Below are positions 33,470 to 42,982 of a stretch of DNA of 64,000 nt, piece after piece. Numbering within the stretch: the stretch's first letter is position 1; each line of letters starts with the position of its first letter. This stretch comes from Aliarcobacter sp. (GTDB lineage: Bacteria; Campylobacterota; Campylobacteria; Campylobacterales; Arcobacteraceae), in NCBI GenBank assembly GCA_017995775.1, contig JAGOIF010000002.1, positions 1 through 64,000 on the forward strand. Direction: 5' to 3'. The notes beneath the pieces were generated by a model. The model did no database searches. It worked only from the letters and a program-made list of their open reading frames with translations, and was not told the DNA's origin. The position numbers and the translations under genes were made by a program.

Positions 33470-35290
33470 ATGAGTCTTCAAGATCAAGCTAGTTTTCTTT
33501 CAAATATCCATCCCTTTCAAGTTTTAACACCAGGTCAAATGGACAAATGTATAAGACATATGGATATAGCTTATTATCCTAAGAATTCTGTTTTAATAAG
33601 CCCTGAAAAAATATCAAGTCATTTTTTTATAATAATAAAAGGTTCTGTATACGAATACTCTGCTGATAATTTAGTAGTTATGGATTATCATCAAGAAGAT
33701 TCTTTTGATTCAAATTCTTTAATTTATGGAAAATGCAATAACACGTTTAAGGTTTATGAAGAACTAATTTGTTATGAAATTGAAAAAAATACTTTTCTAA
33801 GATTAATTGAAGAAAATCAACAATTCAAAGACTATTTTTTAAAAGATTTAGTAAATAAAATACAAACATTAAAAGATAAAGAATATACATCAGAACTATC
33901 ATCTTTTATGATTGCAAAAGTTGATGATACATTAATTCATGATGCATGTATCGTGGATGAAAATACAAAATTAATAGATGCAATACAACAATCTATGGAT
34001 TATAGAACTTCAACTATAATAGTAAAAAAACAAAGTGGAGAATATGGAATTATTACAGATTCTCTTTTAAAAATTAAAGTTTTACTAGAAGGAAGAGACT
34101 TAACAATTCCAGTTATTGATATTGCTATTTTCCCACTTTTAACTGTACATGATGATGATTATTTATTTGAAGCATTAACAATTTTAATTAAAAAAAATAT
34201 AAAAAGAATTGGTGTTACAAATAATAAAGGTGAGATGATAGGAATATTAGAACAAATGGATGTATTGTCTCATTTTGCAAACCATACTTATGTTGTTGAT
34301 TCAAAAATAAAAAGAGCTAAAGGCATAGAAGACTTAAAATCTGCAAGTATGGATTTTATAAATATAATAAAAAGTTTACAGATAAAAGGTGTAAAAGTAA
34401 ATCATATTTCAAATTTAATAGGTCAATTAAATACAAAAGTTTATCAAAAACTTTATAAATTAGTTTTACCAAATGAATTACAGAAAAATGCTTGTCTTAT
34501 TGTTATGGGAAGTGAAGGAAGAAACGAACAAATAATCAAAACTGATCAAGATAATGCACTTGTTATAAAAGATGGTGTTGATGTTGAACAATATAGACCT
34601 TATATGGAAGCAATTACTTCACATTTAATAGACTTTGGTTATCCAAGATGTGAAGGAAACATCATGGTTTCAAATCCATTTTGGTGTAAAACTGTAAGTG
34701 AATATAAAAGCGAAACAGCACGTTGGATAGAAGCTCCTGATATGCAAAACTATATGGATTTAGCAATATTTTTTGACTCTTTTGCCGTTGCGGGAGATAA
34801 AGATTTATTAATTAATTTAAAAGATGATTTATTTAATAAATTACATGATAAAGACGTATTTATGGCATATTTTGCAAAAGCAACTTTGGCTTTTGAAACT
34901 CCAAGTACCGTTGCTAATTTTATGACAAAAACTCATAATATTGATATCAAAAAAGCAGCAGTTTTCCCTATTGTTCAAGGGATTAGAAGTTTAGCATTAA
35001 GAGAAAAAATCAGAGAAACTACAACTGTTAAAAGAATCAAAATTCTAGAAGAAAAAAAAGTTTTACAAAAAGACAAGGCTGCTGAATTAATAGAAGCTTT
35101 TGATGTTGTAAATAATCTTAGACTAAAAGCTCAACTTGAACATATTCAAGATGGCAAAAAAATAAATAACGAAGTAGATACTCATACTCTAGGTAAAATT
35201 GAAAGAGATTTATTAAAAGATTCTTTTAAAATTGTTAATGAATTTAAAAAATTTATTAACTACACATTTAGAATAGATAAGATTTCATAA
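33470..35290 (+). CDS. DUF294-type protein: cyclic-nucleotide-like, CBS and nucleotidyltransferase domains (copy 1)
   Basis: This is a 606-residue cytoplasmic protein. A cNMP-binding-like domain (about 15-140, FLSNIHPFQVLTPGQ) is followed by a CBS pair (about 160-280). A GlnD-like nucleotidyltransferase core then reads VMGSEGRNEQIIKTDQDNAL (about 345-364; catalytic G-S and D-x-D residues present), and GNIMVSNPFW and a helical DUF294 C-terminal domain close it. Such proteins are repeatedly encoded beside ActP/Acs genes in proteobacteria, but their reaction and target are not known to me. An adenylyltransferase or uridylyltransferase acting on a protein is plausible. Its stop overlaps the exonuclease start (TAATG). 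A diverged paralogue lies at 40505-42346. Confidence 0.85.
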   Translation: MSLQDQASFLSNIHPFQVLTPGQMDKCIRHMDIAYYPKNSVLISPEKISSHFFIIIKGSVYEYSADNLVVMDYHQEDSFDSNSLIYGKCNNTFKVYEELICYEIEKNTFLRLIEENQQFKDYFLKDLVNKIQTLKDKEYTSELSSFMIAKVDDTLIHDACIVDENTKLIDAIQQSMDYRTSTIIVKKQSGEYGIITDSLLKIKVLLEGRDLTIPVIDIAIFPLLTVHDDDYLFEALTILIKKNIKRIGVTNNKGEMIGILEQMDVLSHFANHTYVVDSKIKRAKGIEDLKSASMDFINIIKSLQIKGVKVNHISNLIGQLNTKVYQKLYKLVLPNELQKNACLIVMGSEGRNEQIIKTDQDNALVIKDGVDVEQYRPYMEAITSHLIDFGYPRCEGNIMVSNPFWCKTVSEYKSETARWIEAPDMQNYMDLAIFFDSFAVAGDKDLLINLKDDLFNKLHDKDVFMAYFAKATLAFETPSTVANFMTKTHNIDIKKAAVFPIVQGIRSLALREKIRETTTVKRIKILEEKKVLQKDKAAELIEAFDVVNNLRLKAQLEHIQDGKKINNEVDTHTLGKIERDLLKDSFKIVNEFKKFINYTFRIDKIS

Positions 35291-35922
35291 TGTTTGATAA
35301 CTTTTTTAAAAATTGGAATAGAAAAAAATTAAAAGATAAAAAATATGATTTTTTATTTGACACTCCAATTGGGAATGAATATATTTGTCTAGATTGTGAA
35401 ACAAGTGGCTTAAATCCGAGAAAAGATGAAATTCTTTCGATTGGTGCTGTTCATATTAGAGATAATAAAATACTTATGAGAAAAACATTCAATATGTTTT
35501 TAAAACCTTCAAATGACATAAATGCAACATCAATAAAAATACATCATATCAGACCAATAGATTTAGAAAATGGTATGGATCCAAAGGATGCAATTTTACA
35601 ATTATTAGATTTTATTGGCTCTCGTCCAATAGTTGGTTATTATATTAAATTTGATGTTGCAATTATTTCAAGATATACAAAAAAATTCATTGGAATTAAA
35701 CTTCCAAATGAAACAATTGAAGTATCAACTTTGTATTATAAAACAAGAAAAAAAACTAGTGATTATGAGTTTATTGATCTAAAATTTGACACCATATTAA
35801 AAAATCTAAACATCCCAGCTTTAGGGAAACATGATGCATTAAATGATGCAATTATGACATCAATGATGTTTTTAAAATTAAAAGATTTAACTCCTGCAAA
35901 AACAACTTTTTACACAAGTTGA
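35290..35922 (+). CDS. DnaQ-like DEDDh 3'-5' exonuclease (copy 1)
   Basis: This is a 210-residue exonuclease-fold protein. Active-site motifs are CLDCETSGLNPRKDEILSIGAV (Exo I, key residues D-x-E near residue 38), IVGYYIKFDVAI (Exo II aspartate) and GKHDALNDAI (Exo III, H and D). All four acidic residues and the histidine are intact, so it should cut DNA or RNA or a nucleotide-like substrate. It is translationally coupled to the DUF294 protein, a pairing seen beside acetate genes in other bacteria. A role as the remover of a modification placed by the nucleotidyltransferase is an inference, not known. Confidence 0.86.
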   Translation: MFDNFFKNWNRKKLKDKKYDFLFDTPIGNEYICLDCETSGLNPRKDEILSIGAVHIRDNKILMRKTFNMFLKPSNDINATSIKIHHIRPIDLENGMDPKDAILQLLDFIGSRPIVGYYIKFDVAIISRYTKKFIGIKLPNETIEVSTLYYKTRKKTSDYEFIDLKFDTILKNLNIPALGKHDALNDAIMTSMMFLKLKDLTPAKTTFYTS

Positions 35923-36102
35923 TCTAACTATAAAATACTTACAAAATATCGATTCAAAAAGTTACATTATCTTTAGAATTTTCTTAAGTTTTTAAACTTT
36001 CTTTATAAACTTATTAAATCTAAAATTAAAAGAAGTATAATTAGTTACTATTTAAATTTAGGTGTAAGAGCAGCTATTTTAAATGAAAATTAAGGGGAGA
36101 AC

Positions 36103-36417
36103 ATGAACAAGGACTTAGTACAAAAAATTAAATCTAATCCTAAATATCAAGAGTTAGTTTCAAAGAGAAATTCTTTTTCTTTAAAATTATCACTTTTTGT
36201 TTTGGTAATGTTTTATGCATACATTGTAGTTATTGCATTTGACAAAGAACTTTTAGCGACAAAAATTGGGGAAGGTGTAATGACGGTAGCGTTTCCAGTA
36301 GGAGCTGCAATTATTATAATTAGTTTTATAACAACGTTGATTTATGTAAATCGAGCAAATAATGAATTTGAAGATTTAACAAATGAAATTAAAGAAGATG
36401 TAAAGGATTTACTATAA
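36103..36417 (+). CDS. DUF485 small membrane protein, ActP partner (copy 1)
   Basis: The 104-residue protein has two membrane helices (about residues 27-49 and 62-84). The DUF485 pattern is [19 protein letters not shown] followed by [18 protein letters not shown] and an internal [27 protein letters not shown]485 proteins (YjcH in E. coli) are encoded immediately before acetate permease ActP. Its stop overlaps the ActP start by one base. The promoter probably includes TATAAT at 36036-36041. A GGGGAG ribosome site is present. It is a paralogue of the gene at 38393. Confidence 0.92.
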   Translation: MNKDLVQKIKSNPKYQELVSKRNSFSLKLSLFVLVMFYAYIVVIAFDKELLATKIGEGVMTVAFPVGAAIIIISFITTLIYVNRANNEFEDLTNEIKEDVKDLL

Positions 36418-38066
36418 TGTTAAAAATTATTACACTATTAAGTTTATTTGCACTTGGATTATTTGCAGCAGGTGATGCAACATTCGAGGGTAAAAGAGAT
36501 TTAAATATTTCTGCAATTATAATGTTTTTCATCTTTATTGCTGGAACATTAGGAATCACAAAATGGGCTGCTAGTAAAACAAAATCTGCTTCAGATTTCT
36601 ATACAGCAGGTGGAGGAATCACTGGATTCCAAAATGGTATGGCAATTGCTGGAGATTATATGTCAGCGGCGTCTTTCCTAGGTATTTCTGGAATGATTTA
36701 CTTAAGTGGATATGATGGTTTAATTTATGCTGTTGGATTCCTTGTTGGTTGGCCTGTAATTTTATTCTTAATGGCTGAAAAATTAAGAAACTTAGGTAAA
36801 TTTACATTTACTGATATTGCTGCATATAGATTAGATCAAACTAAAATCAGAATTTTAGCTGCTTTTGGTTCTTTATCTGTTGTAACTTTATATCTAATCG
36901 CTCAAATGGTTGGAGCTGGAAAATTAATCCAAATCTTATTTGGTATGGATTATGAGTACGCGGTTATCCTTGTTGGTGTTATGATGATTATTTATGTAAC
37001 ATTTGGTGGAATGTTAGCTACAACTTGGGTACAAATTATCAAAGCTGTATTATTACTTTCAGGTGTTACTTTCATGGGTCTTATGGTAATGATTCATTAC
37101 AATTTCTCTTTCGGAGATTTAGCTACTCAAGCAGTTGCAGTTCATGAAAAAGGTCAAGCTATTATGGCTCCTGGTGGATTTATAACAGACCCTATTTCTG
37201 CAATTTCTTTAGGTATGGCGTTAATGTTAGGAACTGCTGGTTTACCACATATCTTAATGAGATTCTTTACTGTTGGAAATGCTAAAGAAGCTAGAAAATC
37301 TGTTGTTTATGCAACTGGATTTATTGGTTACTTCTATTTAATTATTGCTGTTATTGGTTTAGGTGCGATTGTATTCTTAAACTCACCAGATGGTGCTCAA
37401 TACTTTAAAGATGGTAAGCTAATTGGTGGTGCTAATATGGCTGCTATTCACTTATCACATGTTGTTGGTGGAGATATTTTCTTAGGATTTATTTCAGCTG
37501 TTGCATTTGCTACTATTTTAGCGGTTGTTTCAGGATTAACACTAGCAGGTGCATCATCAATATCTCATGATATTTATGCAATTGTAATGAAAAAAGGTAA
37601 AGCTACTGAAGCTGCTGAAATTAAAGTTTCAAAAAGATCAGTAATCGTTATTGGTATTGTTGGAGTTATTTTAGGAATTGCTTTTGAAAAACAAAATATT
37701 GCATTCATGGTTGGTCTTGCATTTGCTATTGCTGCATCTGCTAACTTCCCTATTTTATTCCTTTCAATTTACTGGAAGAAATTAACAACTAGAGGTGCGT
37801 TTATTGGTGGATTTATTGGTCTTATAACTGCTGTTGTTCTTGTAATCTTAAGTCCAACTGTATGGGTTGAAATTCTAGGAAATGCAAAAGCAATTTTCCC
37901 ATATAAACACCCTGCGTTATTCTCAGTAACTGCGGCATTTGTTTCTATTTGGTTCTTCTCAATTACTGACAAATCAGAAAGTGCTAAAAAAGAAATCGAA
38001 TCATATGATGCTCAAAATGTTAGAGCTGAAACTGGTATTGGTGCAGACGGAGCTGTTTCTCACTAA
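36417..38066 (+). CDS. actP: Cation/acetate symporter ActP (copy 1)
   Basis: This is a 549-residue SSS-family transporter with a hydrophobic leader ([17 protein letters not shown]) and about 13 helices. Motifs are [30 protein letters not shown] (key part [12 protein letters not shown]), [24 protein letters not shown] and [14 protein letters not shown]. ActP imports acetate with a cation and accepts related short monocarboxylates. It is cotranscribed with DUF485. The C-terminus ends in [13 protein letters not shown], nearly the same as in the second copy. A hairpin terminator follows. Both copies look intact, so dosage or differential regulation rather than decay is likely. Confidence 0.93.
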   Translation: MLKIITLLSLFALGLFAAGDATFEGKRDLNISAIIMFFIFIAGTLGITKWAASKTKSASDFYTAGGGITGFQNGMAIAGDYMSAASFLGISGMIYLSGYDGLIYAVGFLVGWPVILFLMAEKLRNLGKFTFTDIAAYRLDQTKIRILAAFGSLSVVTLYLIAQMVGAGKLIQILFGMDYEYAVILVGVMMIIYVTFGGMLATTWVQIIKAVLLLSGVTFMGLMVMIHYNFSFGDLATQAVAVHEKGQAIMAPGGFITDPISAISLGMALMLGTAGLPHILMRFFTVGNAKEARKSVVYATGFIGYFYLIIAVIGLGAIVFLNSPDGAQYFKDGKLIGGANMAAIHLSHVVGGDIFLGFISAVAFATILAVVSGLTLAGASSISHDIYAIVMKKGKATEAAEIKVSKRSVIVIGIVGVILGIAFEKQNIAFMVGLAFAIAASANFPILFLSIYWKKLTTRGAFIGGFIGLITAVVLVILSPTVWVEILGNAKAIFPYKHPALFSVTAAFVSIWFFSITDKSESAKKEIESYDAQNVRAETGIGADGAVSH

Positions 38067-38070
38067 AGAT

Positions 38071-38099
38071 TTACTAAAGAGATTTATTCTCTTTAGTAA
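38071..38099 (+). terminator. Terminator after ActP copy 1
   Basis: TTACTAAAGAGA / TCTCTTTAGTAA is a perfect 12-base-pair stem with a five-base loop, starting five bases after the stop codon and followed by a T-rich stretch. Confidence 0.7.
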
Positions 38100-38299
38100 T
38101 ATTTCTATCTACTAAAAAATTATTAAATCTTTCATACACTAATTATCTTAATAAATTATAAAATTTTTAAACTAAATTAAATAATTTATAATCTATTTTT
38201 GTGTTACTAATCTACAAATCATTACACAAATTTTACACAATTATCAAAATATATCTATCTAATTTCCAACATTGAATGTATAATCACTTACTTTTAATT

Positions 38300-38315
38300 T
38301 GCTATTTTAATGCTA
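38300..38315 (+). promoter_or_regulatory. TGCTA-N6-TGCTA direct repeat upstream of DUF485/ActP copy 2
   Basis: TGCTATTTTAATGCTA holds TGCTA twice, 11 bases apart. The spacer TTTTAA is identical to that of the pta site. Candidate -10 sequences TATTAT (38322-38327) or TATGGT (38325-38330) follow at slightly shorter spacing than in the other two sites. Confidence 0.55.
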
Positions 38316-38392
38316 TGGTATTATTATGGTTTATTTTAAAAATGATAATAATATGTTATTTATTTATTATCAACTTAGAAAAAGGAAGCAGA

Positions 38393-38707
38393 ATGAATGA
38401 CGAATTAGTAGACAGAATTGAATCTAATCCTAAATATATTGAATTAGTTTCAAAAAGAAATAGTCTGGGAATTAAACTTGGTATTTTTGTATTAGTTATG
38501 TTTTATGCATATATTGTAATTATTGCTTTTAACAAAGAAATTTTATCAGCAAAAATTGGTGATGGTGTTACTACTATTGCATTTCCAATAGCTTTAGCTA
38601 TTTTAGTTCTTAGTTTCATCACAACTTTAATTTATGTGAGAAAAGCAAATGGTGAATTCGAAGATTTAACTAATGAAATAAAAAAAGACGTAAAGGATTT
38701 AATCTAA
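38393..38707 (+). CDS. DUF485 small membrane protein, ActP partner (copy 2)
   Basis: The start is placed at the ATG at 38393, which has AAAGGAAG just upstream and gives a 104-residue protein, exactly the length of copy 1. Starting earlier would add an unlikely hydrophobic leader. It has the same two-helix DUF485 layout ([37 protein letters not shown]). It precedes the second ActP with a one-base stop/start overlap. It is the first gene behind the TGCTA repeat at 38300, unlike copy 1. Confidence 0.92.
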   Translation: MNDELVDRIESNPKYIELVSKRNSLGIKLGIFVLVMFYAYIVIIAFNKEILSAKIGDGVTTIAFPIALAILVLSFITTLIYVRKANGEFEDLTNEIKKDVKDLI

Positions 38708-40377
38708 TGTTAAAAATACTAACACTAACTTTAATTTTTGCAATATCTTTATTTGCAGCAGGTGATGCAACATTTGATGCAGTAAAAAGAGACCTTAATA
38801 TTCCTGCGATTGTTATGTTCTTAGTTTTTATTGCTGGAACTTTAGGTATTACTTATTGGGCAGCTAGAAAAACAAAATCTGCAAGTGATTTTTATACAGC
38901 AGGTGGAGGAATTACTGGTTTTCAAAATGGTTTAGCAATTGCTGGAGACTATATGTCTGCTGCTGCGTTTCTTGGGGTTTCTGGTCTTATTTACATGAAA
39001 GGTTATGATGGAGTAATTTATGCTGTATCTTTCTTGGTTGGTTGGCCTGTAATTTTATTTTTCATGGCTGAAAAATTAAGAAACTTAGGTAAATTTACTT
39101 TTGCTGATATTGCTGCTTATAGATTAGGACAAAAAGAGATTAGAACTTTAGCTGCGTTTGGTTCTTTATCTGTTGTTATTTTATATCTTATTGCACAAAT
39201 GGTTGGGGCTGGAAAACTAATTCAAGTTTTATTTGGTATGGAATATGAATATGCTGTATTTATGGTTGGGGCATTAATGATTATTTATGTAACTTTTGGT
39301 GGAATGTTAGCTACTACTTGGGTACAAATTATTAAAGCATGTTTACTATTATCAGGTGTTTCATTTATGGCTGTTATGGTTTTATATCATTTTGACTTCT
39401 CATTTGAAGCATTAGCTGCAAAAGCTGTTGAAAATCATAAATCTGGAGAAGCAATATTAAGTCCAGGTGGATTCTTAACTGATCCTATTTCTGCTATTTC
39501 TTTAGGTATGGCCTTAATGCTAGGAACTGCTGGTCTTCCTCACGTTTTAATGAGATTCTTTACAGTTGGTAATGCAAAGGAAGCTAGAAAATCTGTTGTT
39601 TATGCAACTGGATTTGTTGCATATTTCTGGGTAATTATCACAATTGTTGGATTCGGTGCAATTGCATTTTTAAATACGGCTGAAGGTGCACAATATTTTG
39701 ATGGAGCAAAAGCTTATATGGATGGTGGAGCTTTATTTGGTGGAAGTAATATGGCTTCTGTTCACTTATCTCATATGTTAGGTGGAAATGCATTCTTAGG
39801 ATTTATTTCAGCTGTTGCATTTGCTACTATTTTAGCAGTTGTTTCAGGATTAACACTTGCAGGTGCAAGTGCTATATCACATGATATTTATTCAAATGTT
39901 ATCAATCCAAATGCAAGTGACGAACAAGTTGTAAAAATCTCTAAAATCACTGTTGTTATAATAGGTGTTATTGGTGTTACTTTAGGAATTGCTTTTGAAT
40001 CACAAAATATTGCTTATATGGTTGGATTAGCATTTGGTATTGCAGCATCTGCAAACTTCCCTATTTTATTCCTTTCTATTTACTGGAGAGGATTAACTAC
40101 AAGAGGTGCATTTATTGGTGGATTCTTAGGATTAATTACTGCTGTTGCTTTAGTAATCTTAGGACCAAATGTTTGGGTACAAATTTTAGGAAATGAAAAA
40201 GCGATTTTCCCTTATGCGCACCCTGCACTATTCTCTGTAACTGTTGCATTTGTTTCTATTTGGTTATTCTCAAAACTTGATAACTCTCCTAGAGCTAAAC
40301 ATGAAAGACAATTATTTAGAGCACAAAACGTAAGAGCTAATACTGGTATTGGTGCAGCTGGAGCTGTTTCTCACTAA
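38707..40377 (+). CDS. actP: Cation/acetate symporter ActP (copy 2)
   Basis: This is a 556-residue paralogue of the transporter at 36417 with long identical stretches ([43 protein letters not shown]). The two differ in a small insertion ([15 protein letters not shown] near residue 340) and in the middle of the C-terminal half. It should import acetate or related monocarboxylates with a cation across the inner membrane. Its upstream region carries the TGCTA direct repeat, so it may be the regulated copy. The end is followed by a hairpin and then the second DUF294 unit. Confidence 0.93.
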   Translation: MLKILTLTLIFAISLFAAGDATFDAVKRDLNIPAIVMFLVFIAGTLGITYWAARKTKSASDFYTAGGGITGFQNGLAIAGDYMSAAAFLGVSGLIYMKGYDGVIYAVSFLVGWPVILFFMAEKLRNLGKFTFADIAAYRLGQKEIRTLAAFGSLSVVILYLIAQMVGAGKLIQVLFGMEYEYAVFMVGALMIIYVTFGGMLATTWVQIIKACLLLSGVSFMAVMVLYHFDFSFEALAAKAVENHKSGEAILSPGGFLTDPISAISLGMALMLGTAGLPHVLMRFFTVGNAKEARKSVVYATGFVAYFWVIITIVGFGAIAFLNTAEGAQYFDGAKAYMDGGALFGGSNMASVHLSHMLGGNAFLGFISAVAFATILAVVSGLTLAGASAISHDIYSNVINPNASDEQVVKISKITVVIIGVIGVTLGIAFESQNIAYMVGLAFGIAASANFPILFLSIYWRGLTTRGAFIGGFLGLITAVALVILGPNVWVQILGNEKAIFPYAHPALFSVTVAFVSIWLFSKLDNSPRAKHERQLFRAQNVRANTGIGAAGAVSH

Positions 40378-40382
40378 ATCAT

Positions 40383-40410
40383 TTTATCAAAGGATTTTTC
40401 CTTTGATAAA
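40383..40410 (+). terminator. Hairpin after ActP copy 2
   Basis: TTTATCAAAGG / CCTTTGATAAA form an 11-base-pair stem with a six-base loop five bases after the stop codon. Confidence 0.6.
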
Positions 40411-40504
40411 TATCTTCAAATTTTTTATCTTTTTCAAGCTATTTAATGATAATTTTTTTACTCATTTATAGCTATAATAATGTATTTTAACATAAAGAGT
40501 AACT

Positions 40505-42346
40505 ATGAGTATGCTAGAACAAAAAACATTTATTTCTTCAATTCATCCTTTTGAAAATTTAACAATACATGAACTTGATCATCTTGTGGAAAGTATTGAT
40601 ATTGTATATTTTAAAGAAAAACAAATTGTACAAAAACCAGATCAAGAACCTGAATATCTTTTTTTTATTTTAAAAGGATTAGTTCAAGAAAAACATGAAG
40701 ATGAAGTTTTATCGATTTATTCAAAAAATGAAATTTTTGATTCTGTTTCTTTAATAGAAAATCATTCAAAAAATACATTTGTTACAACAGAAGAAACAAT
40801 TTGTTATACACTTCCTAGAGAAATTTTTATTGCTACATTACAAGAAAATCAAATATTAAAAAAATATTTCTTTCAATCTATTTCTGAGAAATTAAACAAT
40901 AATATTCATTATGAAAAGAATAAAGAAATGGCAAATATTATGGTTGCAAAGGTTAAAGATGCAACTATTCATAAAGCTGTAATTATTGATACTAATAAAT
41001 CTATTTTTGAAGCTGCTCAAATAATCAAAAAAGAAAAAGTTCCTACAATTTTACTAAAAGATGAAAATGGTGAAATGTATATTGTAACTGATTCGGATTT
41101 CAGACAAAAAGTAATTTTAAATAGAATGGATTTTGATGATAAAATTATCAAAATTGCAACTAAAGGTCTAATTTATATAAATGAAAATGATTTTTTATTT
41201 AATGCACAGTTAATCATGGCAAAACATGGACTTAAAAGAGTTGTTGTAAAAAATGATAATGATGAAATTATTGGAATTATAGATCAAATATCTTTATCTT
41301 CATTTTTTGCTACAAATACTTTTTCAGTTTCAAATAAAATTGTTAAAGCAGAAACGGTAGAAGAACTAAAAGAAGCTTCATTGTCTTTTATAAAAATTAT
41401 CAAATCATTAAATGCAAAAGGTGTAAAGATTGAATTTATTTCAAGATTGGTAAATCAATTAAATAAAAAACTTCTAGATAAATTATATAAGTTATTAGCG
41501 CCAAGTGAATTATATGAAAAATCTTGTTTAGTTGTTATGGGAAGTGAAGGAAGAGGAGAACAAATTTTAAAAACTGATCAAGATAATGCAATAATCATAA
41601 ATGATAATTGTACTATTGATGAAAAAGAGTTATTAGAATTTACTCATAATTTCACAGAAACCTTAGTTGATTTTGGATTTCCTAGATGTGAAGGAAATAT
41701 TATGGTTTCAAATCCTTTTTGGTGTAAGAAAGAATCAGAATTTAGAAATTCTATTTTCAAATGGGTAAATGAACCAAGTGGTGATAATTTTATGAATATT
41801 GCAATTTTCTATGATGCTATTTGTGTTTCAGGAAATAGAGATTTAGTTCTTAATTTAAAAGAATATTTATTTAATGTTGCAGGTAATTCTCAAATTTTTA
41901 ATGCTCATTTTGCAAAAGTAATAAGTAATTTTGATGTTCCTTTAGGATTCTTTGATGGTTTTATATTAAATAATAAAGATGATAAACATAAAAATGAAAT
42001 TGACATTAAAAAAGGCGGTATTTTTATTATTGTTCAAGGAATTCGTTCTCTTAGTTTAGAGCACAAACTTCTAAATACAAGCACTGCAAAAAGAATTCAA
42101 AGATTAATTGAAATTGGTGTTTTAGAACCAGAATTAGGGAAAGAATTAACAATGGCGTTTAATTTTCTAACAAATTTAAAATTAAAATCAAATTTAGAAA
42201 AACTTGATAAAAATTTAACTATTGATAATTATATAAATCCTAATAATTTAAATACTATGGAAAAAGATTTATTAAAAGAATCCTTTAAAATAGTAAATAA
42301 ATTAAAGAAAAAACTAGAATTCCACTTTAAGTTAAACTATGTTTAG
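40505..42346 (+). CDS. DUF294-type CBS/nucleotidyltransferase protein (copy 2)
   Basis: This is a 613-residue diverged paralogue of the protein at 33470. The same domain order is seen: cNMP-binding-like segment (FISSIHPFENLTIHE), CBS pair with PTILLKDENGEMYIVTD, nucleotidyltransferase core MGSEGRGEQILKTDQDNAI (about residues 350-368) and GNIMVSNPFWCK, and a helical DUF294 C-terminus. Catalytic residues match copy 1. It has its own likely promoter (TATAAT at 40473-40478). It overlaps the second exonuclease gene by eight bases and is followed by two acetate kinase genes, tying this module to acetate activation. Confidence 0.85.
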   Translation: MSMLEQKTFISSIHPFENLTIHELDHLVESIDIVYFKEKQIVQKPDQEPEYLFFILKGLVQEKHEDEVLSIYSKNEIFDSVSLIENHSKNTFVTTEETICYTLPREIFIATLQENQILKKYFFQSISEKLNNNIHYEKNKEMANIMVAKVKDATIHKAVIIDTNKSIFEAAQIIKKEKVPTILLKDENGEMYIVTDSDFRQKVILNRMDFDDKIIKIATKGLIYINENDFLFNAQLIMAKHGLKRVVVKNDNDEIIGIIDQISLSSFFATNTFSVSNKIVKAETVEELKEASLSFIKIIKSLNAKGVKIEFISRLVNQLNKKLLDKLYKLLAPSELYEKSCLVVMGSEGRGEQILKTDQDNAIIINDNCTIDEKELLEFTHNFTETLVDFGFPRCEGNIMVSNPFWCKKESEFRNSIFKWVNEPSGDNFMNIAIFYDAICVSGNRDLVLNLKEYLFNVAGNSQIFNAHFAKVISNFDVPLGFFDGFILNNKDDKHKNEIDIKKGGIFIIVQGIRSLSLEHKLLNTSTAKRIQRLIEIGVLEPELGKELTMAFNFLTNLKLKSNLEKLDKNLTIDNYINPNNLNTMEKDLLKESFKIVNKLKKKLEFHFKLNYV

Positions 42347-42956
42347 AAAAATCTATAACTATTTCAATAAACGAAATTTAAAAGATAATAAATATTTATT
42401 TTTATTTGATGAACCAAATGATGAAGAGTTTGTTTGTTTTGATTGCGAAACAACTGGACTTGACCCAAAAATAGATGATATTATCTCAATTGGTGCTGTT
42501 ATAATAAAAAATAACACTATTGTATCAAGTAAAAAATTTGTAAGATTTGTAAAACCAAAAACAGATCTTCAAGCAGATGCTATAAAAATACATCATATTA
42601 GAGTATGTGATTTAACAAATGCTGGTGATATTGATAATATGATTATTGAATTTTTAGAATTTATTGGTAATAGAACTTTAGTTGGTTATTTCTTGGAATT
42701 TGATATTAATATGATTAACAAATATTTAAAACCAATGTTAGGAATAAAACTTCCAAATAAAGCACTTGAAGTTTCTGCTATTTATCATGATTATAAAATG
42801 GAAATAATTCCTCAAGGACACATTGATTTAAGATTCAACACTATTATGGATGAATTAAAAATTCCAAATTTTGGAAAACACGATGCATTTAATGATGCAC
42901 TAATGACTTCAATGATTTTTGTAAAATTAAAAAATCTACCAAATGTAAAAATATAA
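42339..42956 (+). CDS. DnaQ-like DEDDh 3'-5' exonuclease (copy 2)
   Basis: The 205-residue paralogue of the nuclease at 35290 keeps Exo I (CFDCETTGLDPKIDDIISIGAV, with D-x-E), Exo II (LVGYFLEFDINMI) and Exo III (GKHDAFNDALMT). All catalytic residues are intact. It overlaps the DUF294 gene by eight bases and lies 26 bases before the first acetate kinase, so it shares its transcript. Two independently diverged exonuclease/DUF294 pairs in one island argue that the pair functions together. Confidence 0.86.
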   Translation: MFRKIYNYFNKRNLKDNKYLFLFDEPNDEEFVCFDCETTGLDPKIDDIISIGAVIIKNNTIVSSKKFVRFVKPKTDLQADAIKIHHIRVCDLTNAGDIDNMIIEFLEFIGNRTLVGYFLEFDINMINKYLKPMLGIKLPNKALEVSAIYHDYKMEIIPQGHIDLRFNTIMDELKIPNFGKHDAFNDALMTSMIFVKLKNLPNVKI

Positions 42957-42982
42957 AAGTTAAAATATAAAGGAAAATAATA

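Larger units (their letters stand above)
38067..38392 (+). other. 326-base gap between ActP copy 1 and the second DUF485 gene
   Basis: The region holds the ActP terminator hairpin (38071-38099) and AT-rich sequence with no plausible gene. The TGCTA direct repeat lies at 38300-38315, followed by TATTAT/TATGGT -10-like sequence and an AAGGAAG ribosome site just before the DUF485 ATG at 38393. Confidence 0.6.

Noticed and set aside
36072-36085. A partial repeat (AGCTA-TTTTAA-ATG) before DUF485 copy 1
   Set aside because: The second half does not match TGCTA and it lies downstream of the likely -10 box, so I did not count it as a fourth site.
38276-38392. Upstream extension of the second DUF485 protein by 39 residues
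   Set aside because: The extension is a hydrophobic tail without ribosome site and would cover the TGCTA repeat. The ATG at 38393 gives the paralogue length.
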